The notes beneath the pieces were generated by a model. The model did not search any database, was not told where the DNA came from, and saw only the letters and a program-made list of their open reading frames with translations. From Paenibacillus sp. PL2-23 (GTDB lineage: Bacteria > Bacillota > Bacilli > Paenibacillales > Paenibacillaceae), in assembly GCF_040834005.1 (NCBI RefSeq), contig NZ_CP162129.1, positions 1,283,501 to 1,347,500 on the forward strand: a stretch of DNA of 64,000 nt, in the 5' to 3' direction. Shown here piece after piece: positions 7,367-17,235 of the stretch (its first letter is position 1; each line of letters opens with the position of its first letter). The position numbers were made by a program, and so were the translations under genes.

Positions 7367-8506
7367 ATGAGCGATCGTTGGGAAGAGCTGAAGCAGGAGC
7401 TGAAGCGTTCAGCCCGGGAGCTCGGCATTGACGCGATTGGCGTTGCTTCCGCTGATCCATTCACGCTGCTGAAGGATAGATTGCTCCGCCATCGGGAGCT
7501 GGGCAGGGAATCCGGCTTCGAGGAACCGGATTTGGACAAGCGGACAGACCCTTCTCTGCTGTTCGACAAACCCAAAAGCATAATCGCTATTGCGGTTGCT
7601 TATCCCTCCAAGCTGGCGGATCCTCCGAAGTCGGAGCCCGGTGAGCGCCGCGGGATCATGTCGAGGTCCGCGTGGGGCGAGGATTACCACAAGGTGCTTC
7701 GGAACCGATTAGGGCGTCTGGAGGAGTGGCTGCTTGAGCGAGTGCCCGAGGCCCGAGTGGAAAGCATGGTGGATACGGGAGCCTTATCGGATCGCGCCGT
7801 CGCGGAGCGGGCTGGCATTGGATGGAGCGCCAAAAACACTATGATCATGTCCCATGAGCTGGGCTCCTGGATCTATCTGGGGGAGATGATTACCAACCTT
7901 CCGCTGCCGCCGGACGAGCCGGTTACTGAAGGCTGCGGCACTTGTACCAAATGTATAGACGCATGTCCAACAGACGCGCTTGTTGGCCCTGGAGAGCTGG
8001 ACGCCAAGAAGTGTATTTCATTTATTACGCAAACCAAAGGCATGGTATCGGATGAGAATATGCGCAAGATCGGCAATCGCTTATATGGGTGCGATACGTG
8101 CCAAATTGTATGTCCGGTCAATCGGGGCAAAAACTGGACGCAGCATGCCGAGCTGCAGCCCGATAACGAGCTGGCCAAGCCGCTTCTAATTCCGCTGCTC
8201 ACGATCGGCAACCGGGAGTTCCAGGAGCGGTACGGCCAGACCTCATCGGCGTGGCGGGGCAAAAAGCCGATACAGCGCAATGCCGTTATCGCTCTGGGCA
8301 ATTTCAAGGACAAGTCGGCTGTGCCGGATTTGATCGGCGTACTCAAGAAGGACCCGCGTCCTGTGCTTCGCGGCACCGCTGCATGGTCGCTGGGCCGAAT
8401 CGGCGGCGAGGAGGCCGAGCAGGCTTTGCGGGAGGCCCAGGCGAGCGAGCAGGATGAAGAGGCGCTGGAGGCTGTCATAGCGGCTTTGAGCATGCTTGAG
8501 TCATAG
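7367..8506 (+). CDS. queG: Epoxyqueuosine reductase QueG
   Basis: Cobalamin-dependent iron-sulfur enzyme for the last step of queuosine synthesis in tRNA, reducing epoxyqueuosine. Two [4Fe-4S] motifs are clear: CGTCTKCIDACPTDAL (near 185-200) and CDTCQIVCPVNRG (near 245-257). The C-terminal about 60 residues form a HEAT-like repeat (AVPDLIGVLKKDPRPVLRGTA), which is normal for the Firmicute form of 379 residues. The ATG chosen is two bases after the rnhA stop. The neighbouring folE makes the pterin precursor at the head of the same queuosine pathway. Confidence 0.95.
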   Translation: MSDRWEELKQELKRSARELGIDAIGVASADPFTLLKDRLLRHRELGRESGFEEPDLDKRTDPSLLFDKPKSIIAIAVAYPSKLADPPKSEPGERRGIMSRSAWGEDYHKVLRNRLGRLEEWLLERVPEARVESMVDTGALSDRAVAERAGIGWSAKNTMIMSHELGSWIYLGEMITNLPLPPDEPVTEGCGTCTKCIDACPTDALVGPGELDAKKCISFITQTKGMVSDENMRKIGNRLYGCDTCQIVCPVNRGKNWTQHAELQPDNELAKPLLIPLLTIGNREFQERYGQTSSAWRGKKPIQRNAVIALGNFKDKSAVPDLIGVLKKDPRPVLRGTAAWSLGRIGGEEAEQALREAQASEQDEEALEAVIAALSMLES

Positions 8507-8695
8507 CGTGAGCTGCCGGCAGAGCGGCCGGGAGGAGGATGTACATCCTGGCCTGCCGTCTTGCCAAGCGACTTGATGACGCGGGGGAGGAAATGCTCCG
8601 CTTGCATTGCGTAACAAATGTGGACATGCTATAGTGCAGGGTGCTAAGATCGTATTGAACTACCATTACAATATTGAGAGGAACAGGTGACATAG

Positions 8696-8917
8696 ATGGA
8701 ATGGTATCATATCGTAATTCCGATTGTGACGCTAATCGTTGGAGCGATCGGCGGATTTGCAGCAGGCGTGTTCTATCTGCGCAAGCAGCTTGAGAAGATG
8801 CAGAACGATCCCGAGATGATTCAGAAGATGGCGAAACAAATGGGATATAATCTGAACAAGCAGCAGATGACACGCGCGCAAAACATGATGAAAAACCAAA
8901 AATTTCCTCGCAAGTAA
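8696..8917 (+). CDS. yneF: YneF family small membrane protein (UPF0154)
   Basis: A 73-residue protein with one N-terminal membrane helix (HIVIPIVTLIVGAIGGFAAG) and a basic, Met/Gln-rich tail (NDPEMIQKMAKQMGYNLNKQQ), the exact plan of YneF. The family is conserved in Firmicutes; its function is not established. AGGTGA lies 7 bases before the ATG. The 190 bp upstream hold no gene. Confidence 0.9.
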   Translation: MEWYHIVIPIVTLIVGAIGGFAAGVFYLRKQLEKMQNDPEMIQKMAKQMGYNLNKQQMTRAQNMMKNQKFPRK

Positions 8918-8953
8918 CAGCACCTGGGGAAGGTTCGGAAGGAGCGGGTACGG

Positions 8954-9547
8954 ATGGCGGGCTTAAAGGATTACGTCAACACAAAGGTATCGACCAACCG
9001 CGAGCAGATCGAATACCACGTGAAAGAAATATTGAAGCTGATTGGTGAAGACGTCGAGCGTGAAGGTCTGCTGGATACGCCAGCCCGTGTTACACGCATG
9101 TACGAGGAAATATTCGCCGGCTACGAGGTGGATGCCAAGGATGTGCTGGGCGTGACGTTCGACGAGCAGCATGAGGAGCTTGTCATCGTGCGGGATATCG
9201 TCTATTACAGCCAATGCGAGCATCATATGGCGCCTTTCTTCGGTAAAGCGCATATTGGCTACATTCCAAGCGGTAAGATTGCTGGACTAAGCAAGCTTGC
9301 GCGCCTCGTAGAGGCCGTAACGCGCCGTCTGCAGGTGCAGGAGCGCATTACATCGCAAATTGCGGACATATTGGACGAGGAGCTGGCGCCGCACGGCGTA
9401 ATGGTGGTCGTGGAAGGCGAGCATCTATGCATGTGCGCAAGAGGCGTGAAGAAGCCGGGAAGCAAGACGGTGACGTCGGCGGTTCGTGGTGAATTCCGTA
9501 CGAGCGCAGCGCTGCGCTCGGAGTTTCTGGCGTTACTGAAGCAATAA
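8954..9547 (+). CDS. folE: GTP cyclohydrolase I
   Basis: Converts GTP to 7,8-dihydroneopterin triphosphate, the entry step to folate and, through queD, to queuosine. The zinc ligands are visible in [10 protein letters not shown] (Cys and His) and [11 protein letters not shown] (Cys). The signature [18 protein letters not shown] is complete. 197 residues is the usual size. An AAGGAG site precedes the ATG. Only 36 bp separate it from yneF, and a strong hairpin follows it. Confidence 0.95.
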   Translation: MAGLKDYVNTKVSTNREQIEYHVKEILKLIGEDVEREGLLDTPARVTRMYEEIFAGYEVDAKDVLGVTFDEQHEELVIVRDIVYYSQCEHHMAPFFGKAHIGYIPSGKIAGLSKLARLVEAVTRRLQVQERITSQIADILDEELAPHGVMVVVEGEHLCMCARGVKKPGSKTVTSAVRGEFRTSAALRSEFLALLKQ

Positions 9548-9562
9548 AGAATAGGTATAAGA

Positions 9563-9617
9563 ATAGAGCATGGCGGCATCCCTGTAGGCAAGCGGGATGT
9601 CGCCATGCTCTATTTGT
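9563..9617 (+). terminator. Terminator after folE
   Basis: A 20-bp, nearly perfect stem (arms ATAGAGCATGGCG...ATCCC and its complement) around an 11-base loop, followed by TTTGT. It also lies just past the end of the convergent hydrolase gene. Confidence 0.8.
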
Positions 9618-10661
9618 CTAAGCTTCGGCTTTCGCCCCGTTCTCTCCGTCGACCTGGCTGAGAAACAGTGCCGTCCGCTGAATATACTCCCGAGGATGCA
9701 TACGGAACAGCAGCTCATGCTGTCCGTTATCCACGATCCAGGAGCGGGTCAACGAATGGCGCTGATTATTGGCAATGGCCTCCGCGACTCCATAAGGCGC
9801 TTTGGCGTCCTGAGTTCCGTGAATAATATACATCGGCATATCATAGGCGTTCGCAATGACTTCTTCGGCCGGGATTGAGCCGAAGTCCGTGCCGGTCCAG
9901 AGCGGAATCATGGTCTCAATCAACGGGAGCGATGGAAACTTCGGCAGCGGCACGAACTGATTGAGATTGTCGAACAGCGCCTCAGAGCTTGGGACGAACA
10001 AGCTGTCCAGAATCATGGCGTCAATCTCATCAGTCTGAAGGGCGGTCTGAAGCGCTGTTCCTGCGCCCATCGAGAAGCCCCATACAACAATGTCCTCCGC
10101 CCCTCGCGACTTGGCATAGTCAATGGCGGCAAGGAGCTGCTGAGATTCCTCGCGGCCTCCAGTCGCAGGTGCCTTATATTGCTTGGACGCGTAGCCGTAA
10201 TCGAATAGCAGAACATTGTATTGCAAGCTGTGCAGCAGCTTGGTCAGCTCATACATAGGCACCCAGGCTTCTTCCCGATTCGCGCCATAGCCATGGGAGA
10301 ATACGACCGTTCTTGCAGCATCGTTGGCGTCGTTAGCAGAAGCGGGCACGTACCAGCCGCTGACAGTCGTCTCACCGCTGTGGCTTGCGAATACGACATC
10401 CTCATAAGCGACGCCTATGGCTTCCTCGGGATTCGAGGAGAGCGGCGCGACGTAAGGATAAGCCAGGAGCCAAGCGACGTAGCCATGAAAGAGGATAATG
10501 GCAATTAAGCACATCGCGGCCATAGAAGCGACCAATGCGATGAACACATGCTTGTTGCGTTTCTTTCTCTTGCGATTATGCGCGACAGGCGGCGAGGCGT
10601 GCCGGGCTGGATGAGGGGCTAATGCCTCAAGTGAAATCGTTGTTGTTATGATGTCGCTCAT
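9618..10661 (-). CDS. Membrane-anchored alpha/beta hydrolase
   Basis: A 347-residue protein: basic cytoplasmic N-terminus (RKRKKRNKH), one membrane helix (about 40-62), then an alpha/beta hydrolase domain outside the membrane. The nucleophile elbow is GFSMG, the oxyanion loop HGYGANREE, and the acid and His are in HGTQDAKAPY and DNGQHELLF. It resembles the YqkD/BAAT-like hydrolases; the substrate is unknown. An ATG 24 bp upstream is possible, but AGGAGGG is placed correctly for the ATG at 10661. It stands alone between folE (convergent) and the IclR gene (divergent). Confidence 0.85.
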   Translation of the reverse strand: MSDIITTTISLEALAPHPARHASPPVAHNRKRKKRNKHVFIALVASMAAMCLIAIILFHGYVAWLLAYPYVAPLSSNPEEAIGVAYEDVVFASHSGETTVSGWYVPASANDANDAARTVVFSHGYGANREEAWVPMYELTKLLHSLQYNVLLFDYGYASKQYKAPATGGREESQQLLAAIDYAKSRGAEDIVVWGFSMGAGTALQTALQTDEIDAMILDSLFVPSSEALFDNLNQFVPLPKFPSLPLIETMIPLWTGTDFGSIPAEEVIANAYDMPMYIIHGTQDAKAPYGVAEAIANNQRHSLTRSWIVDNGQHELLFRMHPREYIQRTALFLSQVDGENGAKAEA

Positions 10662-10838
10662 CCCTATATCCCTCCTAAGCCCCATATTTAATGGAAGCGC
10701 TCTCTAATCGTTATCTCTTTAATGGTAGTAGGGACCTAGCAGCCTGTCAATTCATGTCGCCCGATTGTTAGCGCCTTGTAATCGTTCTGTAATATTAGAG
10801 AAGTGTTTGAGAATTAATTTCAATTAAAACGAAAAAAG

Positions 10839-10855
10839 GTTTCATTTGATGAAAC
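10839..10855. promoter_or_regulatory. Operator-like palindrome in front of the IclR gene
   Basis: GTTTCATTTGATGAAAC, i.e. GTTTCA-N5-TGAAAC. It covers the -35 position of a promoter whose -10 (TATAAT) is at 10862-10867. The same GTTTCA-N5-TGAAAC arrangement occurs in the aconitase leader. Autoregulation by the IclR protein is inferred. Confidence 0.6.
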
Positions 10856-10861
10856 TTGTTC

Positions 10862-10867
10862 TATAAT
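10862..10867 (+). promoter_or_regulatory. -10 element of the IclR gene
   Basis: TATAAT, 32 bp before the ATG. No good -35 is seen; the -35 position is occupied by the palindrome. Confidence 0.5.
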
Positions 10868-10899
10868 AGAAGAGTATAGGCAATGGGAGGAGTTATGCG

Positions 10900-11643
10900 A
10901 TGGATGAGGGGAAATCGACGGTTCGCGCTGTTGATCGGGCGCTGGATATATTGTTATGCTTCACAACCAAAACCGATTGGGCAATGACAGAGATCGCGGA
11001 GCATGTTGGTCTGCATAAAAGCACGGTTCATCGTATGCTGGCGACGCTTGAAGAGAAGGGCTTTATTGAAAGAGACCGTTCCACGGACCGCTATCATCTC
11101 GGGCTGAAGGTGTGGGAGCTGTCCGCCAATCTGTCGCGGACGGATGATCAGGCGACAATCTGGCTTCCGGAGCTGGTGCGTCTGCGCGATCAGCTTGGCG
11201 AGACGGTCAGCATCTATGTGCGGGATGGCGCGGAACGGATTCGTTTGCAGGCGGTTCAAAGCAATCAGCCCGTGCGCAGAGTTGCGCCGGTGGGTGTAAG
11301 GCTGCCGTTGTATGCCGGAGCCTCCAGCAAGGTGCTCATCGCGTATGAGGAGCCGTCAATGCAGGAAAGCTTGCTTCAGTCGATAGCTTGGCCGCAAACA
11401 GTCGATCTGGAGCAGTATCGGCAGCAGCTGCTGGAGGTGCAGGCTCAAGGCTACGCCACCAGCTTCGAGGAGAGGGAGGAGGGCGCGGCCGCTTTGTCTG
11501 CTCCTATCTTCGACAGGAACGGTAAGCTCGGCGCCGCCTTGTCCGTCTCTGGTCCCGCCAGTCGCTTGAAGCCCCAAACCATGCGCGATTACGCGCCGGT
11601 CATGATTGAAGCGGCGCGCAGAATGGGCACGATGATCAGGTAA
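10900..11643 (+). CDS. IclR family transcriptional regulator
   Basis: A 247-residue regulator: winged helix-turn-helix at about 7-65 (ALDILLCFT...MTEIAEHVGLHKSTVHRMLATLEEKGFIERD) followed by the IclR effector-binding domain (GETVSIYVRDG, PLYAGASSKVLIAY, ATSFEEREEGAAALSAPIFD). The ATG follows GGGAGGAG. It is convergent with acnA and both genes carry the same palindrome upstream, so the protein may control itself and aconitase. The ligand is unknown. Confidence 0.9.
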   Translation: MDEGKSTVRAVDRALDILLCFTTKTDWAMTEIAEHVGLHKSTVHRMLATLEEKGFIERDRSTDRYHLGLKVWELSANLSRTDDQATIWLPELVRLRDQLGETVSIYVRDGAERIRLQAVQSNQPVRRVAPVGVRLPLYAGASSKVLIAYEEPSMQESLLQSIAWPQTVDLEQYRQQLLEVQAQGYATSFEEREEGAAALSAPIFDRNGKLGAALSVSGPASRLKPQTMRDYAPVMIEAARRMGTMIR

Positions 11644-11667
11644 TGATAATGGGCTTTGATAAACGCC

Positions 11668-11716
11668 AAAAAGAACCCTTCCTCCTCCCGAATCGGGAGG
11701 AGGAAGGGTTTCTTGT
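11668..11716. terminator. Bidirectional terminator between the IclR gene and acnA
   Basis: Perfect stem of about 20 bp (AAGAACCCTTCCTCCTCCCG and its complement, with one extra T) around a 3-base loop. A-tract on the left and TTTCTTG on the right serve both convergent genes. Confidence 0.88.
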
Positions 11717-11741
11717 AGAATTCTCGGAATGAAACGTTGAA

Positions 11742-14453
11742 TTACATGTTAGCGATCATCTGGCGAAGCACCGTCTGCAGGATACCGCCATTACGGTAGT
11801 AGTCCACGTCCACGAGGGAGTCCAGACGGACGATAGCCGGGAATTCGAATGTTGTGCCGTCTGTGCGAGTCGCCTTCACGACAACAGTCTGGCCCGGTTG
11901 AACCTCGTTCGAGAGACCGGAGATGTCGAACGTTTCTGTTCCTGTAATGCCAAGCGTATTCCAGCCGTGGCCTTCCTGGAACTGAAGCGGAAGCACGCCC
12001 ATGCCGACAAGGTTGGAGCGGTGAATCCGCTCGAAGCTTTCCGCGATTACGGCTTTTACGCCCAGCAGGTAAGTGCCTTTGGCTGCCCAGTCACGGGAGC
12101 TTCCTGTGCCGTATTCTTTGCCTGCGATAACAACCAGGTTTTTGCCTTCGGCTTGATATTTCATGGAAGCGTCATAGATGGACATCACTTCGCCTGTTGG
12201 CAGGTAAGTGGTTACGCCGCCTTCCGTGCCTGGAGCCACTTGGTTACGGATACGGATGTTCGCGAACGTGCCGCGCATCATGACCTCGTGGTTGCCGCGA
12301 CGGGAGCCGTACGAGTTGAAGTCCTTGCGCTCTACGCCATTCTCGATCAGGTATTGGCCGCCAGGGCTGTTCACCGTGATGTTGCCTGCAGGGGAGATAT
12401 GGTCCGTAGTTACGGAATCGCCCATAAGCGCAAGCACGCTTGCCGATGGAATATCAGCGATGTCGCTGACATCGGAGCCCAGGCTCTCGAAGAACGGAGG
12501 ATTCTGAATGTAAGTGGACTTCGCATCCCACTCGTAGCTTTCGCCTTCCGGTACGTCGATTGCGTTCCAACGCTCGTTCTGCGTAAATACATTTTCGTAT
12601 TTGGCGTTGAACATCTCAGGGTTAAGCGATTGAGCGACAGCTTCCTTGATCTCAGCGTTCGTCGGCCAGATGTCCTTGAGGTAGACAGGCTGTCCGTCTT
12701 GATCATGGCCGATTGGATCATGAGCCAGATCGATATTCACGGTTCCCGCAAGCGCATAAGCGACAACAAGCGGCGGAGAAGCCAGGTAGTTCGCTTTAAC
12801 CTGAGCGTGAACGCGTCCCTCGAAGTTACGGTTGCCGGACAATACGGCAGCTACCGTCATATCGTTGTCGGCGATTGCTTTGCTGACCTCATCCGGAAGC
12901 GGACCGGAGTTGCCGATGCAAGTCGCGCAGCCGTAGCCAGCCACGTGGAAGCCAAGCGCCTCAAGGGATTCCAGAAGATTTGCTTTTTTCAAATATTCCG
13001 TAACAACCAGGGAGCCTGGCGTCAGGGAGCTCTTCACGTAAGCCGGCTTAGTCAAGCCGCGCTCTACCGCTTTTTTGGCTACAAGGCCAGCGCCGAGCAT
13101 AACGCTTGGGTTGGACGTGTTCGTACAGGAAGTGATAGCGGCAATAACAACCGCGCCTGTACCCATCTTGGATTGAACGCCATCTGCATGTTGAACCGGA
13201 ACAACCTGCTCGATTTTCTCCTCGCTCAGACCGTATCCGCCCTTGTCGATCGGCGTGCGGATAATGTTGTTGAACGATTCCTTCATCGCTGTCAGCTCAA
13301 CGCGGTCCTGCGGACGCTTCGGACCGGCCAGGGATGGCACGATTGTGGACAGGTCCAGCTCGATAACGTCAGTGAAGACAGGGTCTGGCGTATTGTCGTA
13401 GCGGAACATATCCTGCGCTTTGTAGTAGGCTTCAACCAGCTGAATTTGCTCCTCTGTACGGCCAGTTTGACGCATGAAGTCAAGCGTTTCGCTGTCGACA
13501 GGGAAGAAGCCGATTGTTGCGCCATATTCTGGAGCCATATTGGCAACCGTTGCGCGGTCAGCCAGGCTGATGTTGGACAGGCCAGGGCCGAAGAACTCGA
13601 CGAACTTGCCTACAACGCCTTTCTTACGAAGGATTTGAGTAACGGTCAGCGCCAGGTCAGTTGCCGTGGAGCCTTCAGCCAGGCTGCCCGTCAGCTTGAA
13701 GCCGATAACCTCAGGCATAACGAAGTACAGCGGCTGGCCCAGCATGCCTGCTTCAGCCTCGATACCGCCAACGCCCCAGCCCACAACGCCAAGACCGTTG
13801 ATCATCGTGGTGTGGGAGTCAGTGCCCACAAGGGAGTCCGGATATACAACCGTCTCGCCGTCAGTTGTCTTCGTAGCGGCAACGGATGCCAGATACTCCA
13901 GGTTCACCTGGTGAACGATACCTGTTCCCGGAGGAACGGCACGGAAGTTGTCGAACGCCGTTTGCGCCCAGCGCAGGAAGCGGTAGCGCTCCTCGTTGCG
14001 CTCAAACTCAACCTTGGTGTTGTATTCAAGTGCTTCAGGGCTGCCGAATGCGTCAACCATAACGGAGTGGTCGATAACAAGGTCAACCGGAACGAGCGGG
14101 TTGATTTTCTTCGGATCTCCGCCTGCTTTCTTCACAGTGTCGCGCATAGCTGCCAGGTCAACGACAACCGGAACGCCTGTAAAGTCTTGAAGCACGATAC
14201 GCGCAGGGATAAATGGAATTTCCTTGTCCTCGCGGCCGTTGGCCCAGTTAGCCAGCTGCTTGACATGGTCGCCTGTAATGCCGCGGCCGTCGAACTGGCG
14301 TACAGCAGCCTCAAGCAATACTTTAATGGAGAAAGGCAGCTTGGAAATCTCGCCAATACCTTGCTCTTCAAGTCCGCCGAGACGGTAGTAAGCGTAAGAC
14401 TTGCCGCCCGATTCCAGCGTTGTGCGAACGGAATACTCATTTTGTTTTGACAT
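11742..14453 (-). CDS. acnA: Aconitate hydratase A
   Basis: Interconverts citrate and isocitrate in the TCA cycle; apo-enzymes of this family can also bind RNA. A 903-residue AcnA/IRP-type protein with the three [4Fe-4S] ligands in SCTNTSNP (Cys about 443) and [14 protein letters not shown] (two Cys about 510), the N-terminal [18 protein letters not shown] and the C-terminal swivel ([35 protein letters not shown]). The ATG chosen follows GAGGAGA; an upstream extension of 18 codons runs through the operator and is not expected to be translated. Expression is probably controlled through the palindrome in the leader. Confidence 0.97.
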   Translation of the reverse strand: MSKQNEYSVRTTLESGGKSYAYYRLGGLEEQGIGEISKLPFSIKVLLEAAVRQFDGRGITGDHVKQLANWANGREDKEIPFIPARIVLQDFTGVPVVVDLAAMRDTVKKAGGDPKKINPLVPVDLVIDHSVMVDAFGSPEALEYNTKVEFERNEERYRFLRWAQTAFDNFRAVPPGTGIVHQVNLEYLASVAATKTTDGETVVYPDSLVGTDSHTTMINGLGVVGWGVGGIEAEAGMLGQPLYFVMPEVIGFKLTGSLAEGSTATDLALTVTQILRKKGVVGKFVEFFGPGLSNISLADRATVANMAPEYGATIGFFPVDSETLDFMRQTGRTEEQIQLVEAYYKAQDMFRYDNTPDPVFTDVIELDLSTIVPSLAGPKRPQDRVELTAMKESFNNIIRTPIDKGGYGLSEEKIEQVVPVQHADGVQSKMGTGAVVIAAITSCTNTSNPSVMLGAGLVAKKAVERGLTKPAYVKSSLTPGSLVVTEYLKKANLLESLEALGFHVAGYGCATCIGNSGPLPDEVSKAIADNDMTVAAVLSGNRNFEGRVHAQVKANYLASPPLVVAYALAGTVNIDLAHDPIGHDQDGQPVYLKDIWPTNAEIKEAVAQSLNPEMFNAKYENVFTQNERWNAIDVPEGESYEWDAKSTYIQNPPFFESLGSDVSDIADIPSASVLALMGDSVTTDHISPAGNITVNSPGGQYLIENGVERKDFNSYGSRRGNHEVMMRGTFANIRIRNQVAPGTEGGVTTYLPTGEVMSIYDASMKYQAEGKNLVVIAGKEYGTGSSRDWAAKGTYLLGVKAVIAESFERIHRSNLVGMGVLPLQFQEGHGWNTLGITGTETFDISGLSNEVQPGQTVVVKATRTDGTTFEFPAIVRLDSLVDVDYYRNGGILQTVLRQMIANM

Positions 14454-14487
14454 CGCTAATCTCCTCTTCTTGAATTGGACATTTTGA

Positions 14488-14506
14488 TGTTTCATTAGGT
14501 GAAACA
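14488..14506. promoter_or_regulatory. Operator-like palindrome in the acnA leader
   Basis: TGTTTCATTAGGTGAAACA: 7-bp arms, 5-bp centre, the same GTTTCA-N5-TGAAAC word as in front of the IclR gene. It lies roughly 17-35 bases downstream of the expected acnA transcription start, a position suited to repression. Confidence 0.6.
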
Positions 14507-14529
14507 CAATTTCAAAATCCTATACCTCT

Positions 14530-14559
14530 AGTATAGCTTTAATAAGGGCATTCCGTAAA
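14530..14559 (-). promoter_or_regulatory. acnA promoter
   Basis: On the minus strand TTTACG, an 18-bp spacer and TATACT (one mismatch to TATAAT). Confidence 0.55.
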
Positions 14560-14686
14560 GTCCAATTCTAACCGTATTGCGAGAAAGATGACATGATGAG
14601 CGCCGTCAGCCCATATAATGAAGCAGGCCGTTGTGGCCATGGAACGCCACGCAACATTATCCTTTTTCGGAGCGGGAGGGAACGAG

Positions 14687-15907
14687 ATGTCCAAATCAGG
14701 CAAACGCTCGTTTGCAGGCGGACGGACGGGACGCGGCGATAAGAAAGCAAGGCCGGTTGCGAAGACAGCTTCACCCGCGAAAGCCCGAATTCAACATAAC
14801 GCTTCAAGCCAGAGGCAGCAGCCCCAGATCAGCTCGCTCATTCAATCCTCGAACTCGGCGGCTCCAGCAACTGCGGTCCAAGGCGCAAGCTGGAGGACTG
14901 CCGTTCAAGCCTATGTCAGGCTGTATAATCAAGCCGAGACCGATCAGCATTCCCGCGTGCTGGCGGATTTTCTGTCCGATCGCGTGCATGGCGACAGGCT
15001 GAGCGTTCGACTGGAGCGCATCCGGGACCGCGACTTGTACAGAGGCGCGCTTCCCGCTGGCAGCGAAACGAAGGCAGAGCTTGTCCGGGTGAACGAATCC
15101 GCAAGCGAAGTCATCGTCTTGATCAGGCTGCATATTAAAAGAAGAATGGAGCAAGGCGGGCTCTATTATATGGAAGAGCGCTGCGAGCTTGAACGACTGT
15201 GGCTTGCCGCCTCAGGCTCCCGCTGGGACGTGGTGCAGGTCGAGCCCATCATCTCGGAGCGCAGGCCCCGCTTCGGCGCGGCAGCGCACCAGCTCGCTTC
15301 GGAGCCGGAGCAGGTGTCACGGGACGAGGTGTATGTGATGCCGTCTTTGCCCTACTTAAATTATGACCTAATGCCCCAGCTCCAAAACCGGTTAACCGGC
15401 ATTCGATACAGGAGAGATTTGGCAGCGGCCTATGCCGACCGGTGGTGGAATGAAGGCAATCCGGCATATGAGCTGTTCGAGGTCAATTGCACGAACTACG
15501 TATCCCAATGCATCTTTGCAGGCGGTGCTCCTATGAACTATACTGGTAAAAGGGGCAGCGGCTGGTGGTACAAGGGAAGATCGAGCGGCCAGGAATGGTG
15601 GAGCTACAGCTGGGCTGTTTCCCATGCCTTGACACAATATTTGGCCGTCGCGCGCAAAGCGGGTCTGCATGCTATCGAGAAGCAAGCTCCTGAGGAGCTC
15701 CAGCTCGGCGACGTCATTACATATGACTGGAACGGCGACGGGCGCTTCCAGCACAGCACGATCGTCACCGCCTTCGATTCGGCCGGCATGCCGCTTGTGA
15801 ACGCCAATACGGTTCCGAGCAGGCACCGTTATTGGGATTACCGGGATTCGTACGCCTGGACGAAGGGTACACGCTATCGTTTTTTTCATATACCCGATAC
15901 GCTATAA
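14687..15907 (+). CDS. Amidase-domain protein (Amidase_6 / putative cell wall amidase)
   Basis: A 406-residue protein. The C-terminal about 150 residues form the putative amidase domain: Cys in NCTNYVSQCIFAGG, His in FQHSTIVTAF and the closing NANTVPSRHRYW, with the many Trp/Tyr residues usual for it. The N-terminal 60 residues are basic and Ala/Pro/Gln-rich, and the middle (about 65-200) looks like a stress or spore-associated helper domain. No clear signal peptide is seen. I chose the ATG after GGGAGGG; an ATG 69 bp upstream is possible. A role in cell wall or spore peptidoglycan is inferred from the domain only. Confidence 0.8.
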   Translation: MSKSGKRSFAGGRTGRGDKKARPVAKTASPAKARIQHNASSQRQQPQISSLIQSSNSAAPATAVQGASWRTAVQAYVRLYNQAETDQHSRVLADFLSDRVHGDRLSVRLERIRDRDLYRGALPAGSETKAELVRVNESASEVIVLIRLHIKRRMEQGGLYYMEERCELERLWLAASGSRWDVVQVEPIISERRPRFGAAAHQLASEPEQVSRDEVYVMPSLPYLNYDLMPQLQNRLTGIRYRRDLAAAYADRWWNEGNPAYELFEVNCTNYVSQCIFAGGAPMNYTGKRGSGWWYKGRSSGQEWWSYSWAVSHALTQYLAVARKAGLHAIEKQAPEELQLGDVITYDWNGDGRFQHSTIVTAFDSAGMPLVNANTVPSRHRYWDYRDSYAWTKGTRYRFFHIPDTL

Positions 15908-15957
15908 GAGGTTGTTCAAATGAAATATGACATTATTAATTATTCCGGAGGATCATT

Positions 15958-17130
15958 ATGGGGAGCAAAGTGAGAGTAGGGCTTGTATACGGCGGCAAAT
16001 CCGGCGAGCATGAAGTATCGCTGCAGACCGCGTTCGCTGTTATGCGCGAATTCGATTACAGCGCTTACGAAATCAAGCCATTCTATATTACGAAGCAAGG
16101 CGAGTGGAGGAGCGGGGAGCTGCTGCTGGCTCCGCCCGATAACGTCGAATCGCTCCGTCTGGGAAGCGGGGAGCAGGGCTCGTCCTCGCTGTCGCTGTCG
16201 CCGCTGTTCAGCGCCCTTGACGCGGCTGCGGCCGGGGGTGCTCCAGCCAAGCAGGCCAAGGTCAGCGGTGTGGCGGCTGTGCCTGCAGAGCAACCGAATG
16301 AAGAGGCGATTGACGTCATGTTCCCGCTGCTGCACGGCACATTCGGCGAGGACGGAACGATCCAAGGTCTGTTCGAGCTTGCGAATGTTCCTTATGTGGG
16401 GGCCGGCGTACTTGCTTCCGCTGTAGGCATGGACAAGATTATGATGAAGAAGGTATTCGCGCAGGAGGGGCTTCCGCAATGCGTATTCCGCTACTTCAAT
16501 CGCACGCAGTGGGAGAAGGACGCCTCCTTCTTCATTATGGAGTGCGAGGTATCGCTGGGTTATCCGTGCTTCATTAAACCTGCGAATCTGGGCTCCAGCG
16601 TGGGCGTATCCAAGGCGAAGAACCGCGAGGAGCTGATCGCGGCTGTCAATTATGCCCTCCGCTTCGACCGCAAGGTCATAGTAGAGGAGTTTATTGACGC
16701 GCGGGAAATTGAGGTGGCGGTGCTCGGCAACGACGAGCCTAAAGCTTCTATCGTGGGGGAAATTGCTCCGTCTAATGAATTTTACGACTATAAGGCAAAA
16801 TACATCGACGGTAAATCAACGATGATTATTCCGGCGGATATTCCGGAGGAGATCTCGACAGCCGTCCGGGAGATGGCGGTACGGGCATTCCAGGCGATTG
16901 ACGGCTCCGGTCTGTCGCGCGTTGATTTCTTCCTGCGCAAGCAGGATCAGCATATTATGATTAACGAAGTGAATACGCTGCCCGGCTTCACGCCGTTCAG
17001 CATGTATCCGCTGCTCTGGCGGGAGACCGGCGTTCCATACAAGGAGCTGCTGGACACGTTGATTCGTCTGGCTATCGACAGGCATAAAGACAAGCAGCGC
17101 ATCGACTATACGGGAGATTCCGCGCAATAG
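15958..17130 (+). CDS. ddl: D-alanine--D-alanine ligase
   Basis: Joins two D-Ala with ATP for peptidoglycan precursor synthesis. The ATP-grasp fold is complete: N-terminal GGKSGEHEVSL, the HGTFGEDGTIQG loop, GYPCFIKPANLGSSVGVSKA, and the metal-binding INEVNTLPGFTPFSMYP. The 390-residue length exceeds the usual 300-370, partly because of a Ser/Ala-rich insertion at about 62-110 between strands of the N-terminal domain. The ATG follows CCGGAGGA. Context next to a cell wall amidase-domain gene fits a wall role. Confidence 0.95.
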   Translation: MGSKVRVGLVYGGKSGEHEVSLQTAFAVMREFDYSAYEIKPFYITKQGEWRSGELLLAPPDNVESLRLGSGEQGSSSLSLSPLFSALDAAAAGGAPAKQAKVSGVAAVPAEQPNEEAIDVMFPLLHGTFGEDGTIQGLFELANVPYVGAGVLASAVGMDKIMMKKVFAQEGLPQCVFRYFNRTQWEKDASFFIMECEVSLGYPCFIKPANLGSSVGVSKAKNREELIAAVNYALRFDRKVIVEEFIDAREIEVAVLGNDEPKASIVGEIAPSNEFYDYKAKYIDGKSTMIIPADIPEEISTAVREMAVRAFQAIDGSGLSRVDFFLRKQDQHIMINEVNTLPGFTPFSMYPLLWRETGVPYKELLDTLIRLAIDRHKDKQRIDYTGDSAQ

Positions 17131-17159
17131 CGGGATCAGCTCCAACCATCAAGCAATGT

Positions 17160-17205
17160 GCCGCGCGGCGCCTCCTTCTGAAGGACGCTCTGCGCGGCTT
17201 ATCCT
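17160..17205 (+). terminator. Hairpin after ddl
   Basis: GCCGCGC/GCGCGGC outer stem and TCCTT/GAAGGA inner stem. The following T-tract is weak (TTATCC), so termination is likely but not certain. Confidence 0.45.
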
Positions 17206-17235
17206 ATTAGCTGATTAGCTCGTGAAGGGATGGAT

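Noticed and set aside
11898..14450. 850-codon open frame opposite aconitase
   Set aside because: It is the antisense shadow of acnA, caused by the codon pattern of a GC-rich gene. No ribosome binding site and no protein-like motif.
14614..14619. TATAAT as promoter of the amidase-domain gene
   Set aside because: No acceptable -35 at 16-18 bp; too weak to annotate as a promoter.
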